In this document: piece after piece, positions 1 to 11,873 of the stretch
Numbering within the stretch: position 1 is the stretch's first letter
Layout of the letters: each line of letters opens with the position of its first letter
Assembly: GCF_947172395.1 (NCBI RefSeq)
Contig: NC_069110.1
Coordinates: 6,516,127 to 6,580,126, forward strand
Direction of reading: 5' to 3'
Origin: Bicyclus anynana
Lineage: Eukaryota > Arthropoda > Insecta > Lepidoptera > Nymphalidae
Length of the DNA: 64,000 nt
Notes under the pieces: model-generated
Database searches by the model: none
Told to the model about the DNA's origin: nothing
What the model saw: only the letters and a program-made list of their open reading frames with translations
Made by a program: the position numbers and the translations under genes

Positions 1-200
1 ACGGGATTCAGTTTTTAACAAATCCAGTGGGAACCATGGATTTTTCTGAGATGAAATGTAGCCTATGTGTTAATCCAGAGTAAATTCTATTTTCATTCCA
101 AATTTCAGCGAAATCGCTTCGCGTAAAAGAGGAACAAATATGACACACACTTTCACACTTACTCACAAACTTTCGCCTTTATAATATTAGTGTGATTTAG
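1..200 (-). mobile_element. Helitron, cut by the window edge
   Basis: Contains the standard Helitron body in reverse: AAATCCAGTGGGAACCATGG, then TAGCCTATGTGTTAATCC, ending at TTTATAATATTAGTGTGA. The hairpin and CTAG end would lie to the left of the window. Confidence 0.75.
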
Positions 201-218
201 CAAATGAAAATAAACCGG

Positions 219-405
219 CCGAAAGATGGCGCTCTTATATTTGAAATCGCGCTTCAAGGGTGCATTCTGAATATCTAAAGAGGATATAGTGCGTAAAAAT
301 GTATGCTACCGATTTTCACGTGAGTGACAAGATATAGTAATGTTTGGAGGAGTATGTAGCTAAAACGTCAAAGTTGTTGAATTTTTGAAATGGGTACCCT
401 TTCAC
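219..405. repeat. Direct repeat, copy 1
   Basis: AAGATGGCGCTCTTATATTT, AAATCGCGCTTCAAGGGTGC and ATATCTAAAGAGGATA are repeated at 924-1063. Each copy lies close to a Helitron. Confidence 0.65.
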
Positions 406-923
406 ACACCTACCTATTTATAAGTTTATTTACCTACGTATAAGTTTATTGCTGATGATTGTACTTCGAATGATCAATAATACATAATTCTTGATAAGTA
501 TAGGTACTAATTATAAATAATGTCTGTCTGTCTGGTTTTCCTTTTTCCGGTTTAATCTTTTAAACGGCTAAACGGATTTTAATGGAACTTTCAGCGGAAG
601 TTAGAGGTGATTATAGATCAACTTATAAGCTATTGTTTATCCCGGAGAAATGTACAGGTACTTATTATATTCATAGTACCGATTTGTCACTGCTTTGTTA
701 CATAGATAGAATACATCAGGAATTGTAAACCTTTTCTGATGATCAAAAAAGTGAATGCGACATGGCGAAACAAAACATTTACGAAATTCTAATTCATTTA
801 ATCAACGCATTCTCTAAATCTAAATTCATCCATTCAACCCTGTACGCAAAGTACGAGTATAAAGGGTGTCCCGTAAATAGCACGACATACTCTACAGGAT
901 GATAGCTGACATCAAGGTAAACC

Positions 924-1063
924 TGCCTATAGATGGCGCTGTTATATTTTAAATCGCGCTTCAAGAGTTCATTCTGTATATCTAAAGAGGATAAATTATT
1001 GTGCGTAAACACGATCTCAAAATGCAAACGAAACGAAATAATTTTTTGTAATGGGTACCCATA
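924..1063. repeat. Direct repeat, copy 2
   Basis: TAGATGGCGCTGTTATATTT, AAATCGCGCTTCAAGAGTTC and ATATCTAAAGAGGATA; ends GTAATGGGTACCC as copy 1 ends GAAATGGGTACCC. Short frames on both strands here are repeat by-products. Confidence 0.65.
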
Positions 1064-1097
1064 CTGGTACCTATCAGAATTCAGAATTATCAACCCA

Positions 1098-1289
1098 CTA
1101 GCTGACGCCACGCGGTTTCACTCGCGTGGTTCCTGTTCCCGAAGGAATACGGGGATAATATATAGCCTATAGCCTTCCTCGATATATGGGCTATCTAACA
1201 CAGAAAGAATTTTTCAAATCGGACCTGTAGTTCCTGAGATTAGCGCGTTCAATCAAACAAACTCTTCAGCTTTATAATATTAGTATAGA
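1098..1289 (-). mobile_element. Short non-autonomous Helitron
   Basis: On the minus strand it starts TCTATACTAATATTATAAAG and ends with a variant hairpin plus CTAG at 1098-1101. The flanks are A and T as expected. At 192 bp it is an internally deleted relative of the copy at 43688-44041; the two share the part ending CGCGTTCAATCAAACAAA on the plus strand. Confidence 0.82.
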
Positions 1290-1294
1290 TGTAT

Positions 1295-1470
1295 GTAATA
1301 TTCTTTATTACCTCATATCTTCCAAACCGCTAACTGAAATTACGTTATTAAAATATCGTAAGATTCCTAATTACCCAAATGTTCTTATTTTGAAGAGGTG
1401 AAGTTAAAAAAAAGCTAACACGACGACTGTGAGACGGTATAATCTCGAGGTAAAAAAAAATAGCAAATAT
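1295..1470. repeat. Dispersed repeat (family I), copy 1
   Basis: TGTAATATTCTTTATTACCT, CATATCTTCCAAACCGCTAA and ACGACTGTGAGACGGTATAA; a second copy is at 62800-62996. Confidence 0.6.
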
Positions 1471-2083
1471 TGCAATATGGGTATCAAATTCAACGGCTCA
1501 TCATATGTGTTTCAAAATGGTATATCATTACCATATTAAAAAAGACTTCAGTTGGAAAAATGTTATTTATTATTTACGTTATATATTTTTTATCTATATA
1601 AAAATACGCGAGGCGGATGACTATGGGTGCGTACAGGTTTGTTATAAATTTACACCTAAAATAGACTGAATAAAATATAAAAATCGGTCAAGTGCGAGTT
1701 GGATTCGACCATCAAGGGTTCAGTACTAACTAGGATATCATCTTCTTACTATCGAAACTAAAAAGTGTAAAATAAAATAAATAATTAATAAAATAAAAAT
1801 AAACCCAACTGAATTTATTAATTATTTACTTTATTTTTTTATTTAAACTTATGTTGGTATATAATTTACAATAATACTCGTATTAGATACTTAAGAAATT
1901 GGCGTTTTGACGTACTGGCAATTTTGATCTCAAATATCTTTTCTTTGGTTAGGAATTCCAATTTAAAATTTTACGTACTTTTGTGTTTTGAAAATTATAA
2001 TTCATTTGTTTTTTCCTCTTTTGGTTTTTTCTTTGCGTCACTTAGCTTACAAAATGAAAATCTTGAAATATCGTGTCATTTAA

Positions 2084-2420
2084 GAGTATGAGTTCCATCT
2101 TGGCACAAGTGCTACAGAAACGGTTCGAAGGATTAATAATTTGTATGACAGCGGTGTCGCAGAAGAAAGCACAATGCGTTTTAAGTACCAACGTTTTCGT
2201 TCTGGAAATTTTGACCTGCAGTACAAGACCAAAGTTGATATTGAAGAATTGACGACTATTATGGAAGCAGATCCATCGCAAAACACGTCCGTGCTAGCTG
2301 CAGCAATAATTCTTTTTTTAAAGGCAATTACATACGTTTTTATAATAAACTACCACATGAAGCCACTGGAATGTCTCTCAAAAAGTTCAAAGTTAAACGC
2401 AAGCTTTTTGTAAAGTCTTA
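2084..2420 (+). pseudogene. mariner-family transposase remnant
   Basis: The plus strand reads ATETVRRINNLYDSGVAEES, then FRSGNFDLQYK and IMEADPSQNTSVLA. These match the N-terminal helix-turn-helix part of mariner transposases (the ET-R-IN ... FRSGDFDL ... EADPSQ layout). The catalytic D,D(34)D part is missing and stops occur before and after. It ends in a 55-bp palindrome (2401-2455). Confidence 0.72.
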
Positions 2421-2559
2421 TTATTAACACTATAATAAGACTTTACCAAAAGCTTGATAAATGATATAAATGATAAAAAACCTTGGTGTTAAACTGTATT
2501 ATACGACTGTGTGCTTAGTTTTAAATAAGTTTGTAAAATGGTGGTAAACAAAAAAATAA

Positions 2560-2745
2560 ACCTTGGCTGAGTTTATTGTGGGCTCTTCTCGGACTAAGGC
2601 GCGTTTGGAACCTTCGTAACTTTAATTTTAAGTTTTCGTCTATTATTACCACCATTAGATAACATTAAATTTTGAGACATACCTTTCAAAAGTGCTTGTA
2701 AACTAAGCCTAATTGAAATAAATGAATTTTGATTTGATTTGATAA
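2560..2745 (+). mobile_element. Non-LTR element 3' end (family F)
   Basis: CCTTGGCTGAGTTTATTGTG, GGAACCTTCGTAACTTTAAT and AAGCCTAATTGAAATAAATG, ending in a TTTTGATTTGATTTGA tail. Copies of the same end occur at 13255-13340, 16176-16335, 32157-32292 and 47260-47435. No coding part is visible. Confidence 0.6.
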
Positions 2746-3244
2746 AAATTATTTAAACAGGCGTGTCATAGGTTTGACATCTCTGGAATATTGGTATATC
2801 TACTCGTACATGTAATTGTACAGTATTCTGCTTACCTTACTACCAGATCTTATCATAAGCCTATCGGGGCAGCTATTTTCGGCATGAAATAACCACATAC
2901 CACTAGTATTACATTATACGCGGAACTTCGTAATGATCGATAACTTATTCTGAAAAGTTGAGTTTATTAGCTAGGTACTTTACGAGCTGTATGCGAATCG
3001 AACGAATGTTTGGACGTATGTTATGGCGTTTATTGCAGCTCTCAAATCACGCATGTTTATAGCCTATAATAAAACATTAAAGTTGGGTGTGTTTAGAACG
3101 AGGAAAAGGAAAAACCTAATAATGTTTTAAAAAAATAATAATAGAAGATGAATTTAACTTAAAGTGTAAGCCATACATTTTGACAGCGATAGAAAACAGA
3201 ACCGATTTGATAGGTACTATCATTATTATCAGCCAAAACGTAGG

Positions 3245-3560
3245 TCTACAGCTGGATACTGACTTCTAAACACCACGGACTCGAACCGCCAGCGGGTCCC
3301 TACAACCCGGTTGATGTCTTCGGTCCACTTATTGTGTCGACCAATACTGCGCCTTCCATTACGGGATGGTCATTTGAGCACCGACCCCAACGTCTATCGG
3401 CTCTTCGAGCTGTTCCTGTCCATTGCCACTATAACTTCGGGACTAGGTGAGCTATGTGGTGTATCGGTGTATTTGATTGCTCCTACAGATCTTCTTGTTT
3501 CTGATTGGATCACACAGAGAAATTACAAGCATAGCTCGCTCCATCAGCCGTAGAGGCATG
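3245..3560 (-). pseudogene. RTE-like LINE C-terminal fragment
   Basis: The reverse strand carries the LINE tail (plus-strand hallmarks: CAACGTCTATCGGCTCTTCG, CCATTGCCACTATAACTTCG). It is much decayed and its GATGAT tail is missing. Confidence 0.65.
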
Positions 3561-3769
3561 GTTGATAGGTACAGTTTCTGATAAAATTGAATACACATTA
3601 AACTTAAAGTTTAACTCTCGAAGAAGTCAGCACAAGTCAAGTTCAAGTCTTTTAGCGAAAAGCTTCGAGCATGAATCTTGCGACCGCTCGTATTTAGAGG
3701 AGGTTTCTCACTCTAGAGCTCACCGGTTACTTGGTCACTCAAAATTCCCCGCAACGGGAGGGCTGGATT

Positions 3770-3935
3770 TGCCCATGGGCATCGCTAAGCTGATGTGGCA
3801 ATGGACGGGTCATATTATAGTTCGAAGAGTCGATGGACGTTGAGGACGTGTGGGAATGGTGACTCCCCACTAGGTGGGCCCAAGATATCAAGCGGGTTGC
3901 AGGGAGCCGCTGGATATGGATAATGAATATGATGT
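3770..3935 (+). pseudogene. RTE-like LINE C-terminal fragment
   Basis: GCTGATGTGGCAATGGACGG, GTTCGAAGAGTCGATGGACG and ATCAAGCGGGTTGCAGGGAG. It points opposite to the fragment at 3245-3560. Confidence 0.65.
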
Positions 3936-4084
3936 GATGAAGTTATTCTAAGCGAAAGCACTAAATCGCTCCTTACTCTTTTAAAATATGCTCATTTATT
4001 ATTTTACACATCACACAAGTTAGTAAAGAGTAAAAACTATGCCTTTGTTTGTATGGATTCCTTATTTGCTTGTATGCACCCTCA

Positions 4085-4250
4085 AAATCAAAAAATCAAA
4101 TCAAAAATCTATCAGTATAGAAGCACTTTTGACACGTCAGTTGACAATTTTTAAAGATTCTACCACCGGTTCGGAAGGCAGGTTCTGCTGAGAAAAATCC
4201 AGCAAGAAACTCAACAGTTGCTCTTTTAAAGAAAACATACAGTAATAACT
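4085..4250 (+). mobile_element. Dispersed repeat with CTACCACCGGTTCGGAAGG core
   Basis: The core ATTCTACCACCGGTTCGGAA, then GAAACTCAACAGTTGCTCTT, is a stretch I associate with a common lepidopteran retrotransposon 3' region. A 30-base stretch (AAGAAAACATACAGTAATAA) is then tandemly repeated at 4232-4298. Confidence 0.5.
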
Positions 4251-4908
4251 AACTCTATAAGAAAGAAAACATACAGTAATAACTCTAGTTTTTATGCAAT
4301 ACTATAGCCATATCATAGGTTTACATATTTATTTGTTGATTTGACTGTTCTAGTTGATGTATTTAAAAATGTTTTTTAGAATCGTTTAAACTTTCGTAGC
4401 TAAAACTATGTTTAATAAATTTATTTTTTAACACGTTCGCTGCGGCACTGATTTTTCTATACTTTCGAGGTTACGAGGTTTTTTGACCTCGTACTAAAAC
4501 TTTCTGTGGAGCAGAACGAGGTTTATCGACCTCGTAACTATTGAAGACGTTAAAATCCTTTTTTGGCTTCAATATAATATAGTTGAAGGATTTTATTTTT
4601 GATAATGCTAAATAAAGAATCAACTGATGTATGTTTGAAGGTGTAGGTACGTCAGCGGATTCGTTTATTAAGAGTATTTAAGCAAAACAAAATACGAGGT
4701 GAAACAACCCCATACCGCACAGAATTAAAGCAATTTCGCAAATATTAAAGTGAGTGGAAATTAAAAAACCGATTAATTAAATTTATTTCTAAAAAGACTT
4801 ATTTTGAAAATTATCTTACCATTATAAAGCTACGTTATTAGCGAGGGTCACATTTTATAATTATTATATTTGATTGATAAGCACAGCAGCTGATTAAGTG
4901 TCATAATG

Positions 4909-5038
4909 CTAGCCGCACACCATCCGATAAGCCCACATGCCTGCAGTGCTAACGTCTTGACAACACACGATCAGTTTATCGGACGTCAAGCCGTTTGCGC
5001 TGCACGCATGTAAGCTTAATCGGATGGTGGGTGACTAG
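4909..5038. mobile_element. Short TIR element MITE-3
   Basis: CTAGCCGCACACCATCCGAT on the left pairs with the reversed right end CTAGTCACCCACCATCCGAT. Length 130 bp; single copy seen. Confidence 0.6.
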
Positions 5039-5435
5039 AGCAAGCGTCAGTAATGTTTAGAGTCAGACCCTTGTGACTGTAAAAAAGCGAAAGATTGTCA
5101 GCCCATGCTCCTTAATAGATAAGAACGGTAGGTAATAGATTTTGGATCATGTAACTTAAGGTGGTTTGAAAAGTACACTCAATCGTAGTGGTAACTGTTC
5201 GAAAAAGAAAACCACCGTTAAAAAATAAACTTCAAGGGTATCTGGCGGAGGTTACTATAAAGCAAAAGTTTGGTTACTGAGAAGATGAGAAATGTTGACT
5301 TTTTGACGCTATATTACATTTGAACGTTTGAGGATCTAGACCTTGCACCTGCCTCAGCAACCACAGTTCAAACTGTGGAGTGTGGACTGTAGTTGCTTAG
5401 TTTCCTATCGTACTTATCTATAGATAATCCTACAT

Positions 5436-5539
5436 TTGCGTCCACTGATCCGCATCGTACGAATTTTATCTATCGAAAATAAAAATACGTTTGTTGCAAT
5501 GCGTTCGATACATACGATGGGGATCTGTGGATGCCTGCC
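5436..5539. mobile_element. MITE-2 copy, shorter
   Basis: TTGCGTCCACTGATCCGCAT on the left, and GGATCTGTGGATGCCTGCC on the right as its reverse. The middle is reduced. Confidence 0.65.
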
Positions 5540-5699
5540 ATTACTATTACGAGTAGGTATTAGACTATTTACGCCAGCCACTTAAAATCAAGTTTACAAT
5601 GAACTCTGTACTTAAGGTTGAGTAAGAATAAAATGTAGGTGTCGAAACTATATTATTTCGATATTTTTTTCACTTGTATAAACCCTACATCCTGTAGTC

Positions 5700-6020
5700 A
5701 CAAGTTCAGGACTCTGCTCGGAGTTCTCCTCTCTACCACGCGATGGACCCGGCACCTGCACGGTGAATCCATGGAATGCTAAGATATTCGTCTCGCACTA
5801 AAAATCTCAACGTAAACTTGATCGTCTGTGGCTGGCGTTACATATATACGCACAGCCAAATATGGTACCATTGGTGTAGTAAAGAGGTATACACGTGGAA
5901 ATGTAAACAATGGTTACCGGGTACGGGCGCCGCGAGCGATGGCGCTAAGCTCGGCCTATGTCTGCACAACGACTACGCGACTCGCGAATTTCGTATAATC
6001 ATAACCTTTGATTGTTAAGG
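5700..6020. other. Unassigned GC-richer segment with an 80-codon frame
   Basis: GC-rich at 5925-5995 (GTACGGGCGCCGCGAGCGAT). A short plus-strand frame runs 5776-6018 but shows no domain or signal peptide. Not recognised as a repeat. It could be an old transposon or an exon remnant. Confidence 0.25.
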
Positions 6021-6096
6021 CGCGTTCTCATTGGAATACGAACAACAAATTTTGAAGTAGTAGTAGTGAAATCAATACCAACATATATAAATAAAA

Positions 6097-6424
6097 AAGA
6101 GCCGTGATAGCCCAGTGGATATGATCTCTGCCTCAGTATTCGGAGGGTGTGTGTTCGAATCCGGTTCGGGCATGCACCTCCAACTTTTCAGTTGTGAGCA
6201 TTTTTAGAAATTCAATATCACGCGTCTCAAACGGTGAGGAAACCTGCATACCAGATAATTTTCCTAATTATCTGCGTGAGTGAAGACTGCCAATCCGCTT
6301 TGGGCCAGCGTGGTGGACTATTGGCCATTCTGAGAGGAGACACCAACACCTTTCATTCTGAGAGGAGATTCAAACACAGCAGTGAGCCGAATGAAATGAG
6401 ATGGTAATGATGATGATGATGATG
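6097..6424 (+). mobile_element. SINE-B, full-length tRNA-derived SINE
   Basis: Head AGCCGTGATAGCCCAGTGG with box B GTTCGAATCC. The body has CACCTCCAACTTTTCAGTTG and the CAAACGGTGAGGAAACC region, with a GATGATGATGAT tail. ACATATATAAATAAAA at 6081-6096 and ACATATAAATAAAA from 6425 look like a target-site duplication. Confidence 0.85.
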
Positions 6425-6747
6425 ACATATAAATAAAATTGAAGTGTCTGTCTGTGAGTTCGAGATATAATATAATAACTGTGTTTACTCAAGTGAAATG
6501 TACTACAAAATAGTAAAACACTCTTAAACTGCATGCTATATTTAAACGCTTTTTTTAACGTCCGTTAAAAAAACTCTCGTGCGAATAGGGCTTAGTTTTA
6601 CAAACCAACGCGATGTCTATCAACTGTCTACTGTCAAACGCTCGCCAAAAAGACTTACTAAAGTACTATTATAATTAGTCACTGCAGTATAAGACCACAA
6701 AAATGCAAATATTTATTTTGAACTACTCGTAGTAGTGTAAAAGTGTA

Positions 6748-6920
6748 TAGCCGTGATAGTACAGTAGATATAACCCCTGCGTTCGATTCGAAGGGCGTAG
6801 GTTCGAATACCGTCCGGGGCATGCACCTCCAACTTTTCAGTTGTGTGCATTTTAAGAAATTCAATATCACATGTCTCAAACGATGAAGGAAAAACATCCT
6901 GAGGAAACCTGCATCTTCTT
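6748..6920 (+). mobile_element. SINE-B, 3' truncated
   Basis: Head AGCCGTGATAGTACAGTAG and box B GTTCGAATACC; similarity stops after GAGGAAACCTGCAT. Confidence 0.75.
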
Positions 6921-7518
6921 TTCATTCAATAGATTTTTAGCATCGGATAAGTAGTTGGTCTTATCACTTCTCTGTGCTTCGAAAAGCACGTTAAACCAGC
7001 CACTGCCAGTCATGATCATTAATTTTGGATAATTACCGTTGCTAATTAATTATCACCATAAGCACATCAACTCGTATTGCTGCGTTATATCTTATATCCT
7101 CTTCTGAATAAAGGCATAGTCTTTGACATGGCCCTGGGCTATTGAAAATAAGCTAGTGATGATGGTTATAAGTACACTGTTGAGCAAGAGTCTCCTCAGA
7201 ATCAGAATGAGAATGAGGTGCTGCTTGGACAAATAATACTTTCTTACAGGCAAAGAATGAAATACCAATGTTTGTCGCTGCATGCGGCAAAATGAAGAAT
7301 TTAGTCAGAACTTTATGTAGATATTGTGATACTTGTTTTTCTCCTTTAAGTTTATTACGCTTAAGCAGTCGGGTTTTTTTGTTTTTATGGATATGTTTGT
7401 TTGGGGAAGTATAAATTCTACAGCTATGATGACTGTTAGCATAAAGAAGAATCGTAATTATGAGTGCAAGAGGCTTACACCAACGCCTTATCTTTACGGG
7501 TGTATCGTAGAATGTCAT

Positions 7519-7750
7519 ACTTTTTTTTTTTATTAATTACAAGTTAGCCCTTGACTACAATCTCACGTGATGGTAAGTGATGATGCAGTCTAAGATGGAA
7601 GTGGACTAACTTGTTCGGAGGATGAAAATCCACACCCCTTAAGGTTTCTACACAACATCGTACTGGAACGCTAAATCGCTTGGCGGTATGTCTTTGTCAG
7701 TAGGGTGGTCACTAGCCACGGCCGAAGCCTCCCACCAGCCAAATACCACC
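7519..7750 (-). mobile_element. SINE-A, head missing
   Basis: Reverse copy: a T-run and ACAAGTTAGCCCTTGACTAC, then CACACCCCTTAAGGTTTCTA and the GGTGGTCACTAGCCACGGCC stretch. It stops before the tRNA-like head. Confidence 0.75.
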
Positions 7751-7935
7751 AGCCTTATCGAGTATGTTCTTCAATGTAACGTTCTATGAAACTATCAACC
7801 CTCGTGTTTTATTGACGTTCACTATATAAACTGACCTATGCTTGCAAATTTGTTCCTCACAACATATTATTTAATTAAAATAAATAACGTCGCAAGAATT
7901 GTTCAAATTAGGTAACTATAACTGTGACCAGAGGG

Positions 7936-8105
7936 CCTAGGGGCAGTTTGATACTGATACTATCGCGGTAACGTAAACGCGAATTTCTAAGGAATTAAAA
8001 CAGCGCCATCTAGTGGCACTACTGCATAATTGTTTCAATTCCATATAAATTCGTGTTTACGTTAACGCGATGGTAACAGTATGAAATATTGAAAACTCCC
8101 TCTAG
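7936..8105. mobile_element. Short TIR element MITE-4
   Basis: CCTAGGGGCAGTTTGATACT on the left pairs with reversed right end CCTAGAGGGAGTTTTCAATA, and the inner AACGTAAACGCGAATTT pairs with AAATTCGTGTTTACGTT. Length about 170 bp. Confidence 0.65.
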
Positions 8106-8109
8106 GCAC

Positions 8110-9230
8110 TCTGTTCTCTTAGTGGAGTCGAAAAAAACTTAAGAAATATTTCAACGGGTGTGTTGGTAGTGTGCCATACATTTTTTGTAAATATTACAGG
8201 AATTAAATAGAAATAACAGTTAATATATTAATTAATGTATTTTTAATCTAAAAAACTATGTACATGGACCCTTACATTGTACTCGCACTATTTGTTAAGG
8301 ATGACAACTTCTATGTTTATGTTATTGTACTCGTAGCTAGATTTTAAAATATAATATTGGACATAATTTTTCAGTAGGTAAGTGGTAGGTACAGAAAAGT
8401 CGTTCAGTACTTAGAGAGGCCGATAATTAAAGTAATTTTATATTCAACGAGACTTTTAATGCTTTATCGGTCGAAATATACATATAGTAGCTACTACTTA
8501 GTAGCTACTTAAAAAAAAGTTAAAAGTTCTAATTTTGAAAAATCGCATCAGTCACGAATTTAGCTAGAAAGTCTAACGACTTTTGTCAGAAATTCTTTAC
8601 ATCTCTTCAGTCCAAGACATTTGGATCATTAGGCCCACTTTTCAGGACGAGACAGAAATAAAAAAAAGTACTAAAAATGTTGTATATTTTACTAGATTAC
8701 TCCATTAGAAGCTTAGCCGAAATAATATTCGTCAACAGGGAAAATAAGCTGATTTCATTATTTTCACCCTGATCTGGCTATGTAAATGCATATCGTTATG
8801 ATTTATATATCCGCTTTGATGCATATTCTGATTGTCAGTTGTCTTTGCATACGCAGGCTGTCAATGTCAAAGTCAAACAATGACATCTCATGTAATTGTC
8901 AATTAAAAAGTAATAACATAATTTTATTAGATGTGTCAAGTTAGTGTCAAATCTTTATTAAAACTGTCGCCTGATACAATTATAATGCAATGCATTTTAT
9001 GTCAAAATACGAATTATAGTCCATCGTAAGTTAAATTATTTATTTAACTGATTAGGCAAATATAGATTTTTTTAAAAATTGGCCCCATAAGTTCTCCTTA
9101 ATTGTCACAATTTATGACTAACTTTCAGCTCTGTATCATTTGTATAATTTAGGCCCGAGTTTGTATGGAGACTGGGTTTCTCCTTTTTAATAATAACCTA
9201 GTACTAGTATTAGAACACGAAAGTTAATTA
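8110..9230. other. No recognised gene
   Basis: AT-rich intergenic DNA. Around 8850-8980 variants of TGTCAA recur (TGTCAATGTCAAAGTCAA), which suggests an old repeat. Nothing else is seen. Confidence 0.5.
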
Positions 9231-9234
9231 TTTT

Positions 9235-9371
9235 GTTTGCCTGTTAGAGCAATTTATATGAATTTTGTTATAGTGCTGAATAGGACAAACAAGATTAATA
9301 GGCTACTTTTATCCTGGAAAAATCCCTAGAGTATAAAAATTGACAGGGACGGAGTCGTGGGTGTCCGCTAG
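9235..9371 (+). mobile_element. Helitron 3' end fragment
   Basis: Ends GGAGTCGTGGGTGTCCGCTAG (last 20 bases before T). The upstream part is only loosely similar to the other copies. Confidence 0.5.
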
Positions 9372-9601
9372 TACTATATATAGTTCTGAATTCAAGGATT
9401 TCAAGGCTATATACCTCTCAAAATGTGCTAAAAGATCAAATTACAAATCCGCTTTGTACCCAAGATAAAAGTTAAATCAAATTATTAAAGATAACTCATT
9501 AATAAAGAGTATAGATAATAAAAGATTTAAATAAATAGGGGCATTAAAATTGATTTTCCAAGACCGATTGTAAATATAAATTGCAAATAAAAAAATGCAT
9601 T

Positions 9602-9708
9602 CGACCACCCATAATGCTGTAGCAACTTATTTCCATCCCTCTCTAACACAGCGCATAAAGTATACTTTTGTTTGTCTGTTATTATCATTGCTGTTTAGGG
9701 GTGGTCGT
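9602..9708. mobile_element. Short TIR element MITE-5
   Basis: CGACCACCCATAATGCTG on the left and GGGGTGGTCG preceded by GCTGTTTA on the right form the inverted ends. Length 107 bp. Confidence 0.45.
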
Positions 9709-9897
9709 TTTTTTTTCACTTTTAGTTGGTTCTATAACTTTTGAGTTTACAAGACGTTGTATAAATTTAAGTTCGTAACAAAATGGTTTTGATATGATAA
9801 TGGGTAGTGAGTTATTACATTTTTAAATTTTTAGCTGCATTAATACAATAATATGTTGTCTTAATTAGGTTAACTAAGAAGTAGGTACTTTTAAAAC

Positions 9898-9992
9898 CTA
9901 TGGCTGGTCTCAACTCCGAAAGATCATGGGTTCCGTACCCGTTGGATTGTCGTACCTACTTCTAATACAATATTTACGACAAATTTGAAGGC
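9898..9992 (+). mobile_element. SINE-C, 3' truncated
   Basis: Carries GTCTCAACTCCGAAAGATCA, box-B-like GGGTTCCGTACCC and TTGTCGTACCTACTTCTAAT, which match SINE-C. The 3' body is missing. Confidence 0.5.
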
Positions 9993-10436
9993 AAGGCCAA
10001 TAAAAAATTAAATTTTGGCTTCGAATCAAACTTAATACTTCAAGCGATTTCACCAAGAATAAGACATCATGGTAAATCTATTAGATGGGTATGTACAAGA
10101 TACAACCCATCTATACTACAGCCTTTCTTGATGAGTACTGTTTACCAACAAACAAATAAAAAATGAGGGTATAACTCAATAGTCATTTCACACCTAAAAA
10201 TAATTATAATTAGCTTGTTCTTAAATTAATGAAAATAAATTGATTAATAAGCATAGAACAATTAGATATGGTTAATATGTTTTACATAAAAACATTTTAA
10301 ACAAACCATACATAATTTAAAATATATCAGTTATGAAATGACATCCATTTTGTACCTTAATTTCTAATTTATTTGTTGCCAAACTGTATTCATTAATAAA
10401 GTAGTATAGGTAGAAAATTTTCATCAATACAAATGA

Positions 10437-10680
10437 AAAAAACTCAAAACCCAAACCCAAGGTAACTGCTGTACATCGTTGAGGAGTTCCCTCGTCTGTA
10501 TTTTGGCTCCATCATCACATCGATTCTAAACCTTCATGAAATTATAGTGCTTTATAATACTTAGTGAAAAAAATTACGAACGCTTTAGTCAGTATATAGT
10601 TTTGAAAGTTCCCCTCGATTTCTCCAGGATCCCATCACCAGATCCTGACATAATGACTATGGGATCACATAGGGATAGGT
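10437..10680 (-). repeat. Dispersed repeat (family G), reversed
   Basis: CAAGGTAACTGCTGTACATC, GAGGAGTTCCCTCGTCTG and TTCCCCTCGATTTCTCCAGG are the reverse of stretches at 63700-63900. Class unknown. Confidence 0.65.
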
Positions 10681-10792
10681 ATATGTTACCTTTAAATTGT
10701 AAAATACGTTAGTTTATAATCTCACTCGTGATATTATAATCTACCGTCATATTGTGAACTGAAAATACTGATTACAATTTAACGTGTTATTT

Positions 10793-11000
10793 TTTTGGTA
10801 TATTATAATCTATCGTAATATCGTAATGTCATTACGAACATATGTCGTAATGTAAAGTAAAATGCATATGTGCCGTAATGTAATTTAAAACCTTTATCTT
10901 CGGTCTATAAACGAACGGTACTTTTTTAAACCTTGGCAAAGAGTTTCTATGTCAGAAAAATGCTCAACATTTATGAATAAAATTAACTTTGTGAAAAAAA
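10793..11000 (+). repeat. Inverted-repeat partner (family H)
   Basis: ATGTGCCGTAATGTAATTTA, GAACGGTACTTTTTTAAACC and CAGAAAAATGCTCAACATTT match, in reverse, 27940-28110. The two copies are 17 kb apart. Confidence 0.6.
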
Positions 11001-11344
11001 AAATATCTTTATGGTGCCAAACATAGGTATTTCATTCTTTGCCTTCTTCTTTGTAAGAAAGTCTTATTTGTCCCCGACCGATATTATTACGACCTTTCAT
11101 TTGGTACCCATATTGTTAGGATAAGGTAAAATCTTTTTTTAATGAAGCCGCACGTTCCTGAATGTTCAGTAGTCACCGCGATCGAGAACGCAAAACATCA
11201 CTTTTATGAATGCCAATACAATGTAATCCTACTACTCGTAAGTGAGACTATAGCCAATTATGGAGTAAGTACTGTGGTGTGTTTGGAACGTAGCAGGATC
11301 CATGGGTCCAGACGGAAGCGTCCATGTATTCGTAAGAGGCCTAC

Positions 11345-11700
11345 GAGTCATCATCATCATCATCATATCAGCCGATGGACGTCCACTGCAGGACATAGGC
11401 CTTTTGTAGGGACTTCCAAACATCACGATACTGAGCCACCTGCATCCAGCGAATCCCTGCGACTCGCTTGATGTCGTCAGTCCACCTGGTGGGGGGTCGG
11501 CCAACACTACGCTTGCTAGTGCGGGGTCGCCATTCCAGCACTTTGGGATCCCAACGTCCATCGGCTCTTCGCACTATGTGCCCCGCCCATTGCCACTTCA
11601 GCTTCGCAACTCGTTGAGCTATGTCGGTGACTTTGGTTCTTCTGCGGATCTCCTCATTTCTGATTCCTACGAGTATGTGCTGATAATGTTGAGTCAGTCA
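11345..11700 (-). pseudogene. RTE-like LINE, 3' end of reverse-transcriptase frame
   Basis: The minus strand encodes a broken C-terminal part: residues like GRWDPKVLEWRP, VGRPPTRWTDDIKRVAG and QKAYVLQWTSIG, upstream of a CATCATCAT (GATGATGAT) tail. This C-terminus is common in lepidopteran endonuclease/reverse-transcriptase LINEs. It has no catalytic domain. Other copies in the window are shorter or more decayed. Confidence 0.75.
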
Positions 11701-11747
11701 GTAATAAATTGTGGTATGCCTGGGTATCGCAAGCTATCGTTCTATAC

Positions 11748-11835
11748 TTACCTTACCTTATTAGCCGATAGACGTCCACAGCTGGACATAAGCCTCTTGT
11801 ATAGACCTCCAAGCACAACGATATCGAGCCTTGAT
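11748..11835 (-). mobile_element. RTE-like LINE tail fragment
   Basis: TTAGCCGATAGACGTCCACA and GACATAAGCCTCTTGTATAG on the plus strand match the LINE 3' end in reverse. Confidence 0.65.
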
Positions 11836-11873
11836 CTGATAGAATGCACGTCGATTTTACAATCGAACCTCAA

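Noticed and set aside
794..1172. Overlapping frames of 105 and 79 codons
   Set aside because: They lie across a direct repeat and a Helitron, on opposite strands, with no domain.
7153..7518. 121-codon minus-strand frame
   Set aside because: No recognisable domain, low-complexity composition, and an overlapping frame on the other strand; likely chance.
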